A stretch of DNA of 64,000 nt from Prunus persica (taxonomy: Eukaryota; Streptophyta; Magnoliopsida; Rosales; Rosaceae): assembly GCF_000346465.2 (NCBI RefSeq), contig NC_034010.1, positions 3,260,897-3,324,896 on the forward strand. The letters run 5' to 3'. Under the pieces are notes generated by a model. It saw nothing but the letters and a program-made list of their open reading frames with translations. It searched no databases and was not told the origin of the DNA. Shown here piece after piece: positions 1 to 10,369 of the stretch. A program made the position numbers and the translations under genes. Numbering within the stretch: position 1 is the stretch's first letter; each line of letters opens with the position of its first letter.

Positions 1-2631
1 GCGAAGGTGGTGTGGTATTTTCCCCCAATTCCAAGGTTTAAAAGGATGTTTCAATCACATGAGACAGCTAAGAGTTTGACTTGGTGGCATGTTGCTAGAA
101 AATCAATTGACGGTCAGATGTCTCATCCGGCGGATTCCCCGTCTTGGAAACTTCTTGATGATAAATGGCCTGAGTTTGGTAATGAGCCGAGAAACTTGAG
201 ATTGGCTCTTTCATCTGATGGATTCAATCCCCACAGTTCTCTAAGTAGCAGATATAGTTGTTGGCCGGTTATCTTAGTTACATATAATCTCCCTCCATGG
301 CTGTGCATGAAACGAAAGTTCATGATGTTAACCTTATTGATTTCCGGTCCTAAACAACCCGGAAATGATATAGACGTCTACTTGGAGCCTTTGATTGATG
401 ATTTAAAATCCTTGTGGGTTGGGATTAGAGGAGTGTATGATGCACATAATGGAGAATACTTTACACTCAGAGCTGCATTAATGTGGACAATTAATGATTT
501 CCCCGCCTATGGAAACTTATCTGGTTGTGTTGTTAAAGGATATAAAGCTTGTCCAATATGCGGCGATGATACACCTAGTCACAGGTTGAAAAATGGCCAC
601 AAAATTTGTTACATTGGGCATAGAAAATGGTTACCAATCAATCATCCATATAGGAGGCAACGTGCAGCTTTTAATGGGAAACCTGAATATGGCATACCTC
701 CAGAGCCATTAACCGGAGAAGAAGTGCTGCATATGGTTGAAAATGGTGACAGAGTTTGTTGGAAGAAGAAATCAATATTCTTTGATCTCGAGTATTGGAA
801 ATACCTTCCTGTGAGGCATGCCCTAGATGTTATGCACATTGAGAAGAATGTTTGCGATAGTATCATTGGTACATTGCTGGAGATCCCTGGAAAAAATAAA
901 GATGGGATTGCTGCTCGATTAGATTTATTGAACATGGGGGTCAAAACTGATTTGCAACCCGAGTATGGAGAAAGACGTACTCGTTTGCCTCCTGGGCCTT
1001 GGAATTTGTCAAGAGCAGAGAAGAGAGAGGTTTGCAATTCTTTCTATGGTATGAAGGTCCCTGAAGGTTATTCTTCAAATATTAAAAATCTTGTATCTGT
1101 ACAAGATTCAAGACTTCTTGGCCTTAAATCACATGATTGTCATACCTTAATGCAACAATTGCTCCCTGTGGCAATTCGTTCTGTTTTGGAGAAGCCTGCA
1201 AGGTATGCAATAACTCGTTTGTGCTTCTTCTTCAATGCTATATGTGCAAAGACTGTTGATGTTTCCAAGCTAGATAAGTTGGAAGAAGATGTAGTAGTTA
1301 CTCTGTGTTTGCTTGAGAAGTACTTTCCCCCTTCATTCTTTGATATCATGGTTCATCTAGTAGTACATCTTGTCAGAGAAGTTCGTCTATGTGGGCCAGT
1401 ATATTTTAGGTGGATGTATCCGTTTGAAAGATATATGAAAGTGCTGAAGGGGTATGTTCAGAATCGTACTCGTCCCGAAGGTTGCATTGCTGAGCGGTAT
1501 ATAGCTGAAGAAGCGGTAGAGTTTTGTACTCAGCATTTATCTGATGTTAGTACAGTTGGAGTGCCTTCAAGCCAAAAGATGGGAGTTTCAAAGCCATTAT
1601 CAGGTTGCACAGTGAGCGTAGTTGATCAGGACCTGTTGAATCAAGCACATCTATATGTCTTGGAGAATACGGAGGAAGTCCTACCTTATATCGAGTACGT
1701 ATGAGTTTTATTCTTTAAGTTTCCATTTAAAATTATTTCTTATGTTTATCTTATATATTTGGGACCGTAATGCTTGAATTTTTCGTGTCATGTAGGCAAC
1801 ATATGATCCACATCAAGACTGCTTATCCAAAATTTAGAAAGAGAACAAAGTGGCTGCAGGATAAGCACAATAGCACTTTCATTCAATGGCTACGCTTCAA
1901 GGTATATGTTGTTGAATAACGTATTTCTCTTTTAATTTTCTTCTTATTTATATGTTAGGATGAATTAAGATATGATTAATTTGCAGGTTCAAAGTGAAGT
2001 TGAGGAAGACAATCATGGCGTATCAGAAAATTTAAGGTGGCTAGCAGCTGGTCCAAACATGTCAGTGCCATTATATAGGAGCTATCTTATTAAAGGTATT
2101 AAATTCAATATCAAGGCACAAGATGATGTGCGGACAACTCAAAATAGTGGAGTTTATTTACTTGCACATACCATGCAAGTTGCTAGTGCCAAGGATAAAA
2201 ACCCAATTCTCTCAAATATGGGTTTCTATGGTGTCATTCAAGAAATTTGGGACCTTGACTACCAAAAGTTTACAATCCCAGTCTTTAGGTGTGATTGGAT
2301 AGATAGTTCTGGTCTTGTAGTCGACGAACTTGGATTTACCCTTGTAGATTTGAGTAAAATTGGACATAGGAATGACCAATTTGTTTTGGCTTCTCAAGTC
2401 AAACAAATATTTTTTGTTGACGACCCGATGCATCGTGGTTGGTCGGTAGTGTTATCAATGCCTAGTAGAGAATATAATGATGTTATTGGTGATGAAGTAT
2501 TAGGTGATGTGATAATTGAGTGTGAGCCATTTACTAGAGGGATGCCAAATGTTGACACATTTGATGAACTGGTAGGTGAGTTAGGCGGTCAAAATATTCG
2601 AGATGGGTGTGAAGATATATGGATTGAATGA
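1..2631 (+). CDS. CACTA transposase (Tnp2 / Transposase_21, DUF4218, DUF4216), 5' end outside window
   Basis: The gene encodes the CACTA transposase that binds the subterminal repeats and excises the element. The reading frame is open from the first base, so the 5' end is missing. I infer exons 1-1694, 1796-1901 and 1987-2631. The phases agree (GA|G joins as Glu, then phase 0) and all junctions are GT-AG. The first exon carries the Transposase_21 signature, including WYFPPIPRFKRMFQS near the start, GNDIDVYLEPL, and the Cys pair in KACPICGDDT. DUF4218 follows with CGPVYFRWMYPFERYM and NRTRPEGCIAERY. Exon 3 carries DUF4216, including GFYGVIQEIWDLDY and VFRCDW. No frameshift or stop is visible in the part present, so the element could be recently active. 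Confidence 0.88.
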
Positions 2632-2699
2632 TGCTTATGTAATTGGCAGTGTATGACATTAATTTTGTAATATATTGTAATGTGATTTCTTCACTTTCT

Positions 2700-3993
2700 A
2701 CGTTCAAATAAAACACGACGTTATTGTGAATCAGTTATTCAGCATATTTACCGACGTCTTAAAGCAACGTAACAATGAAGAACCACGACGCTATTGTGAA
2801 GCAATTATTCAGGATATCACGTCGGTGAAGGATAAAGAACCGCCATGTAATTCAAAATAACACGACTCCAATCCCATAATACCGACGTCTAAAAAACGAG
2901 ATATGTAATCTGAACGTTAAAAAATACGACGTCATCATACATTTTCCACGTCGCAAGTTCTTTTATAAACGAAGAGGAACGAAATTAATTCCGACGGAAA
3001 TTCATTATAACCGCCGTCTAATAACAATTAAACGACGTTATTTGTAATACGGCTCCCATCATAATCTACGCCGTCTATATGTTCTGTAATACGGCTCTCA
3101 TTTATTTGGAACCGACGTTGTTTAGACGTTCAACGTCGTCTATATTATTAAGTGCGTCGTGAGTAATGAATACATATAAATACAACGTCGACTATATAAA
3201 TGTATACGTCGTAAATAATGACACTGACAACTATTTCCACGTCATCTTTTTTAGATAAAATCGAAGTGGAAAATTTATTTCACGACGGTTTTTTGTAAAT
3301 AAGAGACGTTGTAGAACTTTAGCAGACTAAACACGTCTGTTTTTATTGTTTTCCGACGTTGTTGTATTTAACAACGTCTAATATTTATGGTCGTTGTTTG
3401 TTTCTGAAAATAGGACGTATAAATTTTTTAATACGACTCTCATATATTTGTAACTGACGTTGTTTAGTTTTTCAACGTCTACTATAGAAACACATACGTC
3501 GTAAATAATGACACTGACAACTATTTCCACGTCATCTTTTATCAAAAAATCGAAGTGGAAAATTAATTGTACGACGGTTGTGTTTATATGTGCGACGTAG
3601 TAGGTATCAATAACGTCGTCTTCTAATGTATTTAAAGACGTCATATTTTTTATTGTCGTGAAAATTATATTTAACGTCGGCGTATTTTTATTGTCGTCGT
3701 TGTATGTCTATCTTGCGGCCTTGTTCTCTTAATATGTGTCATATTTTCCCTTTTTAACGACGGTCTTTTTAGAGAATTGGTCGTCTATTATCATCATCGA
3801 TTGCTTTTTTTAGATCTTTTTGCAGTACAAAGACGTCGTTTTGTATTTTTTGATGACGTTGTATTGTTTAACAACGACGGTTATTTAGCGTCGTGGTTTA
3901 TGAGGGAAAAGATGACGGTGGATTCCACGACCATTGAAAAACCAAATACACGACGGTGATTTACCGTCGTCTTTTTGCTTTTTTGTAGTAGTG
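2700..3993. repeat. CACTA subterminal repeat region rich in ACGACG / CGTCGT
   Basis: Dozens of short motifs of the form ACGACGT, CGTCGT and GACGTC occur in both orientations, spaced about 15-40 bases apart in AT-rich DNA, up to the terminus. In CACTA elements such arrays bind the element's own regulatory and transposase proteins. Small ORFs across the stretch (for example 3378-3644 minus and 3777-3959 plus) are by-products of the repeats. Confidence 0.85.
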
Positions 3994-3994
3994 T

Positions 3995-5543
3995 GCTGTG
4001 GGTATAGACGCCAACAATGAAACCTGGGTAATTGCTTATGTAGTTGTGGAATCAGAGTGCAAGGAATCTTAGATTTGGTTTCTTGAGCTATTGGTTAAGG
4101 ATTGTCAGATTGTTAATCAATTTGGCTTCACCTTTATATCCGACAAACAAAAAGGTTTACTGCTTGCTTTTGAGCAAGTGGTCCCTAATTGTGACCACAG
4201 GTTCTGTGCAAGACACCTGTTTTCCAACTATAGGGTGCTTTTCAAAGCAAAAAGCCTTAGAGACAAGTTTTGGGAAGCATCATATGCAATCACTGTCCCC
4301 CACTTTACAAGGGCCATGGAAGACCTGAAAAAACTGTCAAATGATGCATATGAATGGCTAACCACTCCAGATAAACCTCCAAGGCATTGGTCCAAGTCAC
4401 ACTTCAACACTCATTTGAAGTGTAACATGTTATGGAATAACCTTTGCGAGTTTTTCAATGCTACTATATTGGAATGTAAAGATAGACCAATTCTGTCAAT
4501 GTTTGAGTATATTAGATGTAAGCTGATGAGGAGAATATAAGGAAGAAGGGACAAAATGCTGACATGGAACAGGCCTATCTGCACAAGGATATTTAAGAAG
4601 GTGGAGGGAAATAAAGCCAAGGCAGGTACTTGTGTGGCAATGTGGTCAGGTGGAGGGAAATTCCAAGTGTCAGCTGGTGGCCATGCACAATATATTGTGG
4701 ACTTGGAATTGAGAACTTGTTCTTGTAGAGCTTGGGATTTGCAGGGATGGCCTTGTGTTCATGCTATTGCAGCCATAAATTATAAAGGGGGTCTTAATGT
4801 CATGGATTTTGTGGATGACTGCTATTTGACAACAACTTACTTGAAGACATATGAGAAGCTCATACTGCCTATGAATGGGATGGATATGTGGGATAAAAGT
4901 GACTTTCCGCCATGTCTTTCTCCATCTTACTCTAAACAGCCTGGAAGGCCAAGAAAATGTAGAAACAAAGAACAGGAAGAGCACAAGGGCAAGATGAAGA
5001 TGAGAGCATCGAGCAATCAAGGTGAAACTGCATTGTCTCGCATTCCCAACACATAGGACTTTCTCAAATGTGGGCAATGTGGTAAAAAAGGGCACATTAA
5101 GAGGACTTGCCATAGGAATCTCCCCCTAAAAGCCAAACCTACAACTAAGAGGAAGAGGGGTACTGAAAATACCCAGGTATAGCAACTCAATCTTGTTCAA
5201 TTCTATCCCTTAATAACCCTAAGCTTTTGTTGCAAACTGATGAAGTTTTTATGTTGTAGACCACTCTGACGCATCCACTCTAGCTGGTGGTCCAAGCACT
5301 CTAAAGCAAAGATCCAAGCCTCCAAGGCGTGTGCAAAAAGAGAAGCCTTTGGTAAGTAACTTCTCTTCATCATGGTTATTATCAATTTTCTTCAATTTCC
5401 AAATAAAAGGTTAACATCCTAATCATTTTGCAGCCAAAACCAAGTAAGAAAGGACATGCCACTTTTGAAGCACAACCAACCTCAACTTCATGTCCTCATG
5501 CATCAACTTTTGTTTCAACTGCAGGATCAAATGTTGTAGATTA
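3995..5543 (+). pseudogene. MULE (MURA-type) transposase with SWIM zinc finger and zinc knuckle, 5' truncated, three in-frame stops
   Basis: Frame 2 is continuous from 3995 to about 5176. It starts with AVGIDANNETWVIAY, the beginning of the MULE transposase DDE core. Next come CDHRFCARHLFSNY and the MRRI...RRDKMLTWNRPICTR region. A SWIM finger follows (CSCRAWDLQGWPCVHA, CxCx8CxH), then a CCHC knuckle (CGQCGKKGHIKRTCH, CX2CX4HX4C). Three in-frame stops break it: TAG at 4070, TAA at 4538 and TAG at 5054. The second of these separates the two long ORFs and the third separates the knuckle from the SWIM part. Later exon-like pieces around 5260-5350 and 5434-5543 have splice-like borders but do not join cleanly in phase. 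The 5' half was cut off by the CACTA insertion at 3993. Confidence 0.88.
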
Positions 5544-6128
5544 AAGCTCACTGAAAAAACTATTTGATGATTCACCTTTTTTTGTTAGACTGGCAGTTTG
5601 TGATTAGGAGGTTTTTATTTTTGATAAATTGTTCCTGTATAACTTAAGTGCTGACTTTTTTTTTTTTTTTTTATGGATGTAATGACATCCACATAAGCCT
5701 CAACCACTATGAATGCAAAATACATCCACGGAAACTGCCATTTTGGAATGAATTTGAATGGACATGAAATATGTACGATATGCAATGTTATTATCTAGTT
5801 ATTTTGAGCCCATTTTGAATGCAGAATTTTCTGAGTTTTTGGGTTGCCACTTTGCTTCATTATTTTGGTCATTCACTTCATTCTTCCAGGTGCATCCATT
5901 TTCTAACTTCCCTGCTACATTATTTTTGCCATTCTATTTTCTACATATTTTGCCATTCCATTCACTTCATCAAGTTACAAAAAGTCAGCAATTAAGCCCT
6001 TAAGCCTTACCCCATAACCCTTAACCCTAAAACCCTAAACCCTTAAAATTAAACCATTACAAAGTGCTACTAACAACCCAACACTTACAGAATCACAGAA
6101 TCAACAAAACAACCCACAAACAATACAT
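5544..6128. other. No gene seen; low-complexity DNA with degenerate CCCTAAA motifs
   Basis: The stretch contains a T-run at about 5659-5672 and AT-rich sequence with short spurious ORFs. At about 5995-6050 there is a cluster of degenerate telomere-like heptamers (CCTTAACCCTAAAACCCTAA and variants). It lies between the converging transposase and GRF genes of the MULE and probably holds their 3' ends. Confidence 0.5.
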
Positions 6129-6488
6129 TCATTCAATGGCAGAAGCTAATTCCAAGCTCCTCTTTTTGTTCACTCCACATCCACACATCCCTCCCAAAAT
6201 GATGCTTACAAATAGAACCCACGAAGCCACCAACAACACCCAAACGACCTTTTCTCTTTGTCTTGCCTTTGCCACTGACTTCTCCAGCTTATTTCGCGAT
6301 TTTAGAAGCCCAGAAATCACTGCCTTGGACCGTTCACACATGGCCTGATCAAACCATGCCCAGAATTGACAGCCTTTAAAACCCTTCTTAGTCTTAGGTA
6401 CTTTTGCTGCACACACGAAAAATCGCCTCCTAGGATTCTAATATGTCCAAGAGGTTCGAATTGTAGCAGCCTTTCCGCACCAACACAT
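6129..6488 (-). pseudogene. GRF-type zinc-finger protein with C-terminal membrane helix (MULE cargo gene), one in-frame stop
   Basis: Read on the minus strand from the ATG at 6488, the protein begins with CWCGKAATIRTSWTY. A TAG follows at 6440-6438, then NPRRRFFVCAA. Allowing for the stop, this is the GRF zinc finger (CxCG, TSW, NPRRRF, second Cys pair). The second half has GCQFWAWFDQAMCERSK, a basic coiled region of about 25 residues, and a hydrophobic helix VVWVLLVASWVLFVSIILGG near the C-terminus. The stop is TGA at 6129-6131. In plants, GRF-finger proteins with a C-terminal membrane anchor are often found close to MULE transposases; here the gene faces the SWIM-type transposase about 0.6 kb away. 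Upstream exons may exist but were not found. Confidence 0.72.
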
Positions 6489-6689
6489 CGGTGCCTCTTC
6501 AGCCATTTCGCCCAGCCAATCGGATCTTCTTCGTTAGTTTCCCTCCACTTTTTTCCTCGCTCCTTTGCTCTCCAAAACACGAATCCAATCCAATCCATCT
6601 AAGTTTCTTCGATTTTTCCAAGCCTGGTAATCGAAGCACGCCTTGGAACGCGTGCGAAGGTGACCCTTTTTTTTAAAATTGCCCATCGT

Positions 6690-6910
6690 CTCGTCGCTCT
6701 CTAACTGCTGTTTGGTTATGAGGTGGGTCCTACGACTGCCACGTCAGCATTTAACGTCTGACTTTGACGGTCAATGTAACGGCTATCGTAAATTGGTAAT
6801 ATTTTGAAATGTTAGGTACGGAATTGAGTAAAATGAAACCTTGGGGCCCATTTCGATAGTGACGCTAAACCTCCAGGACTAAAGTGTAGTTAATCCATAA
6901 AAATATTATT
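6690..6910. repeat. Putative MULE terminal region
   Basis: The tract contains GCCACGTCAGCATTTAACGT, TGACGGTCAATGTAACGGC and a tail ending about CTAAAGTGTAGTTAATCC. This wording is typical of long MULE terminal inverted repeats in eudicots. The partner repeat is not in the window, so the assignment rests on resemblance only. Confidence 0.4.
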
Positions 6911-7850
6911 GTTATGGCTCATTTTCCATGGCAGAAGCTAAACCAGTCACCATCTTAAACCCAGTTTGAGATCTCTTGGGCTTCAACTCCAGCGGTTTTC
7001 ATTCCTTCGCCACTATTGGCTTCTTTTCCTCACCCAAACTCTCCTACAGTTCAAATTCCGACTCGTCCAACTCAGTCTCAGTCACAGAGATCGTGTGAGG
7101 AGATAACTACTTGGCCTTGATGTACTCAGTTTGGATCTGACATCCACCCACTGCCCTACACTGGTTGATCTAGGTGGTGGGTATGGGGGGAGGTTGGGTT
7201 GGGGTTGGGGAAGACGTGATAGGGGTGGCTTTTTTTGGGCTTGGTTTGATCTTGTTCTTGTTTTTTACCAGAAGCGCATCTGCCCCATGTCTTCATAAAT
7301 ATGTCAAAGCTCTTTAGATCCAAGCTCAACACAACCTGAAAGCCAAGCGGCATACCACCGTTGCCAAGGATGGGAAGAGGTGGAATCTAGAGTTTTTGTT
7401 ATGTAAAACCGACTTTGCCTAAAACCCAGCGGATTCTGATCTGTGCAATGAGACAAAACCAAGCCTTCATGCCAAACAAGGAGTTTGTTAAAAAAAAAAA
7501 AAAAAAAGATCTTGTTCTTGTTTTTACTTTTTTCAATTTTTTGTTATTTATTCTTTAAGATATATTTGTTATTGTTATTGTTTTTTTGTTTTAAATTTCT
7601 AGGTCATTGGGAGGTTGCAATGGAATGGAATTGGTTTTGGCTGGGTTTGTTTTTTATTTTTATTTTTTCAATTTGAAGATTTTATTTCTAAAATGAATGA
7701 ATTTTTTAAATAAGTTATTGACGGAATTATCCCTTCACAACTAACAGAAGTTAAAAAAAAAAAGACCGAAATTAAGTTAAATAAGTTTTTTAAAAGACAA
7801 TTTTTAATTTTTAATTTTTTTCTTCACACATGGCACTTATGGCTCGTTTG
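6911..7850. other. No gene recognised; A/T tracts
   Basis: Pyrimidine-rich and GC-moderate sequence to about 7480 could be decayed coding DNA, but no frame gave a recognisable protein. An A-run occurs at 7490-7507, followed by a T-rich stretch to about 7680, which explains the small Leu/Phe-rich ORF there. Confidence 0.5.
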
Positions 7851-8674
7851 GGACTGCTTCTCTAGGAAGTACTTTTGCTCATAAGTGCTTCTAACAAAAA
7901 GCACTTTTATTATAAAAATCTTGAATTTTCATAAAAAATTAAAGTGCTTCATGGAAAAGCACTTGGGAGTGCTCCTGATAGGGATGGCAACGGGTCGAGT
8001 AGGGGCCGGGTATGACAATACCATCCCCATCCCCGCTCTCCATCCCCGCCCCCGTCCCCCATCCTCGTTTATTAGGTTTCAGGGAATCCCCGTCCCCGCC
8101 CCCGTCGGGGGACTATCCCCCATACTCGCCCCGAATCCCCGATTTTTTTGCATAAAAAAATATTTATCATAGATTTTAAGATTAAGTTTCATATTAAATT
8201 ATCATTCAACACATCCAAATTAACTATAAAGTTCAACTCAACTATTTAAAATCACATCAATATGAGATTCCATAGAAAATTAGGAAGAATTAAGATAGGG
8301 AAGTTAACTTAGGGTTAAACATAAATATTATAAATATTTATTTATTTATTTAAATATAAACATATATATTTTCGGGTCGGGTTCGGGGATGGAGACGCCA
8401 ATACCATCCCCTCCCCATACCCGTCGGGGATTTTTCAAGTTCAGGGATCCCCATACCCGATACCCATTTAGACCCGAAATCTCCCCCCGTTAGGGTCGGG
8501 GACCCGACGGGGACCCGCCCCTACGGGTAATTTTGCCATCCCTAGCTCCTGAAGAAGCACATAGCAGGTGCTTCTCCAGGAAGAGCTTCTATGACCCAGA
8601 AGCTCTTCTAAACTTTTCTGCCAAACATTGTCAGATACGCTTTTGGCCCTTCTAGAAGCCCGCCCAAACAGGCC
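7851..8674. mobile_element. MITE-like element with GGCNTGTTTGGG-type ends, carrying a nested hAT MITE
   Basis: The left end reads GGCTCGTTTGGGACTGCTTC. The right end, read on the minus strand, is GGCCTGTTTGGGCGGGCTTC. Both arms continue with AAGCACTT / GAAGCTCTTC-like inverted sequence. Without the inner insertion at 7979-8544 the element would be about 250 bp. No clean target duplication was recognised. Confidence 0.68.
7979..8544. mobile_element. hAT-type MITE, TIR TAGGGATGGCAA, 8-bp target duplication GCTCCTGA
   Basis: The element begins TAGGGATGGCAA and ends TTGCCATCCCTA, perfect 12-bp inverted repeats. Identical 8-bp duplications, GCTCCTGA, lie at 7971-7978 and 8545-8552. An 8-bp duplication is diagnostic of the hAT superfamily. 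The 566-bp body has G/C-rich arms of repeated CCCCGTCCCCG / CGGGTCGGGG units around an AT-rich core, and no coding capacity. It sits inside the MITE at 7851-8674. Confidence 0.93.
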
Positions 8675-9165
8675 TTTAGTTTAGCAAAACAGTGGGTCAT
8701 ATTGGTGCCACATTAGCCTTTTTAACAAACTTAATGGTGATGGGCAAAGTGAGACACAAAACATCTGTAAAGGGAGCAAAGTAGGTCACTTTAACTTTAA
8801 GGGGGGTTTAGTGGGAATTGACCAATGTTTCAGGGACACTGTAGCACTTAAGCCTGTTATTTATGTAATAAAGAATTCGTATTTAAATATTTTAATTAAT
8901 ATCATAAGTAACGACGTGACTCAAAACTCAACCCAAATAAAAGAAATCAGATAAAACAAGTTGCAATAAACTTAGGGAAAAGACTTCCACAAGGAGGGCA
9001 AAGAGATGATGATATAAGAAACATAGTCTGTTTAATTTTTACTAAAGATCTTAAACTGCTTAACTTTAAAGTGAAATAGGTTTTTGGCCAAAAAAAGCAA
9101 TCCCAAACAGGGCCTTAATCTTCAGACATCTTACAAAATATTGAAAGAAAGCAACATTATTAGAT
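8675..9165. other. No gene seen; decayed repeat sequence
   Basis: Sequence such as GACAAAGTGAGACAC-like wording and TTTCAGGGACACTGTAGCAC at 8740-8850 resembles terminal parts of other DNA transposons. No boundaries or reading frames could be fixed. Confidence 0.4.
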
Positions 9166-9170
9166 GTTTT

Positions 9171-9274
9171 TGATATAAATCTAGAAGAATTGTAGAGAGA
9201 ATTGAGGTATAGAGAAAGAAATCTGATATTTTCATTAAGACTTTTGTTCTATTTCTCTCTATCCCTTTGCAACA
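9171..9274 (-). repeat. 3' LTR (left copy), with U3 largely deleted
   Basis: It matches the first part of the right LTR almost base for base from ATAAATCTAGAAGAATTG to CTATCCCTTTGCA, then jumps to ACA and the polypurine tract. About 130 bp present in the right copy, including the TATA box, are missing. The target duplication beside it is intact, so the loss was internal. Confidence 0.82.
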
Positions 9275-9309
9275 CTCCCCCTTGGAGACCACATGTCCCT
9301 AGATTGGTT

Positions 9310-10045
9310 GCCTCATTAAAACCTTGCTTGGAAAAACCCGGTGGGAAAAAACCCTAGTCGAAGGAAAAAGAGTACAACGCGCATATGTCCTGTGTTAGAG
9401 GACTCTTGAATGCTCCCCCTGATTTTGCATGCTCCAACTTGATTTCTTGCAAAGTTGTCGTAATCCGATGCCATGCACTAACTTTTGGAATGTACATTTC
9501 GGCAATGATTTAGTGAAGAGATCTGCCAGGTTATCGCTTGAGCGGATTTGTCTGACTTTGATTTCTTGACTCTTCTGGAGCTCGTGTGTATAGAAAAACT
9601 TTGGTGATATGTGCTTAGTCCTGTCACCCTTGATATGAGTATAGAAAAACCTTGCCAGTAAAAACCCAGTGGGACAAAAACTGGTCAAAGGAAAAAAGAG
9701 TACATAACCATGTGTAACATAAAATTCTGTGTATATTGACATGCGTGCGACACTGCCTCGTTAAAACCTTGCCAGGAAAAACCCAGTGGGATAAAAACCT
9801 GGACGAAGGAAAAAGGGTACAGTGTTTGAAGATCTTTATTGATAGCACGCTCCCCCTGATGCTTGGCAAAATATCTTTAAGCCATACTGTTGATCATCTT
9901 TCTGAACATCATAGTTGACACTGCTTCTGTGAGTCAATCTTGAGCGACACTGCCTCGTTAAAACCTTACCAGGAAAAACCCAGTGGGATAAAAACCTGGA
10001 TGAAGGAAAAAGAGTACAGTGTATGAAGGTCTTTATTAAAACCAC
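9310..10045. repeat. Dispersed direct repeats with core CCTCGTTAAAACCTTGCCAG
   Basis: Four copies of a block built on CGTTAAAACCTTGCCAGG, AAAAACCCAGTGGGA and GAAGGAAAAAGAGTACA start near 9318, 9640, 9752 and 9952. They are 40-90 bp long and interleaved with unrelated sequence. They flank and run through the 3' end of the LTR element's RNase H remnant. Spacing is irregular (about 320, 110 and 200 bp) and no cas genes are present, so this is not a CRISPR array. Confidence 0.75.
9395..9640 (-). pseudogene. Copia RNase H C-terminal fragment
   Basis: The minus-strand frame reads GDRTKHISPKFFYTHELQ, then KVRQIRSSDNLADLFTKSLP and FQKLVHGIGLRQL. This is the C-terminal end of copia RNase H (usual wording: TKHI, then H/Q, then NLADLFTKSLP). 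It lies just upstream of the polypurine tract and 3' LTR, as expected. It is all that remains of pol in this element. Confidence 0.82.
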
Positions 10046-10369
10046 GCTCCCCTTTATGAACATCTCCCCCTGAAAACTTTATGACTAGCTTTTGTCTAGT
10101 AAGCGACCATAAAAGTTTTCATAGTATCATCCCAAAGTGGTGGTAATGGAGCTGAGCTCTATCTGGTCTAGTATACTTCCGGAAAAACATTTAAGGACCA
10201 ACGGATAAGACTTTCTTAGTATAAGCAAGAATCTCGTTGGCATAATGCTCGATTTTTAAGTCGAGACAAATATTTCGTGAATTCTGCAGAAGCTTTAATG
10301 TGTTGCAAACACATTATAATCAATATACTCACTGAGGTAATTTATGCATATTAATATTGAGTACAGATT

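Larger units (their letters stand above)
1..3993 (+). mobile_element. CACTA (En/Spm) DNA transposon, right-hand part; left end outside window
   Basis: The segment holds a Tnp2-type transposase gene followed by about 1.3 kb of subterminal repeats and a right terminus. Read on the minus strand, that terminus begins CACTACTACAAAAAAGC, the hallmark of CACTA elements. The last base is 3993. The next bases (TGC, 3994-3996) are the likely 3-bp target duplication, but the other copy lies outside the window. The flanking sequence from 3995 is in frame with a MULE transposase, so the element inserted into that gene. The element at 63235 has the same terminus and the same ACGACG-type subterminal motif. 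Confidence 0.93.
3994..6910 (+). mobile_element. Remnant of a Mutator-like element (MULE), cut by the CACTA insertion
   Basis: The stretch contains a decayed MURA-type transposase on the plus strand and, facing it, a GRF zinc-finger gene on the minus strand. The tract at about 6690-6905 looks like MULE terminal sequence. The left part of the element is on the far side of the CACTA insertion, outside the window. The right boundary is an estimate because no target duplication can be checked without the other end. Confidence 0.6.

Noticed and set aside
7485..7676. Leu/Phe-rich 63-aa ORF that could be a small membrane protein
   Set aside because: It is produced by A- and T-runs and has no upstream gene structure.
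9310..10045. Regularly recurring blocks (GTTAAAACCTTGCC...) that look at first like a CRISPR array
   Set aside because: Block length and spacing are irregular, the genome is a plant's, and the blocks lie at the 3' end of an LTR element.
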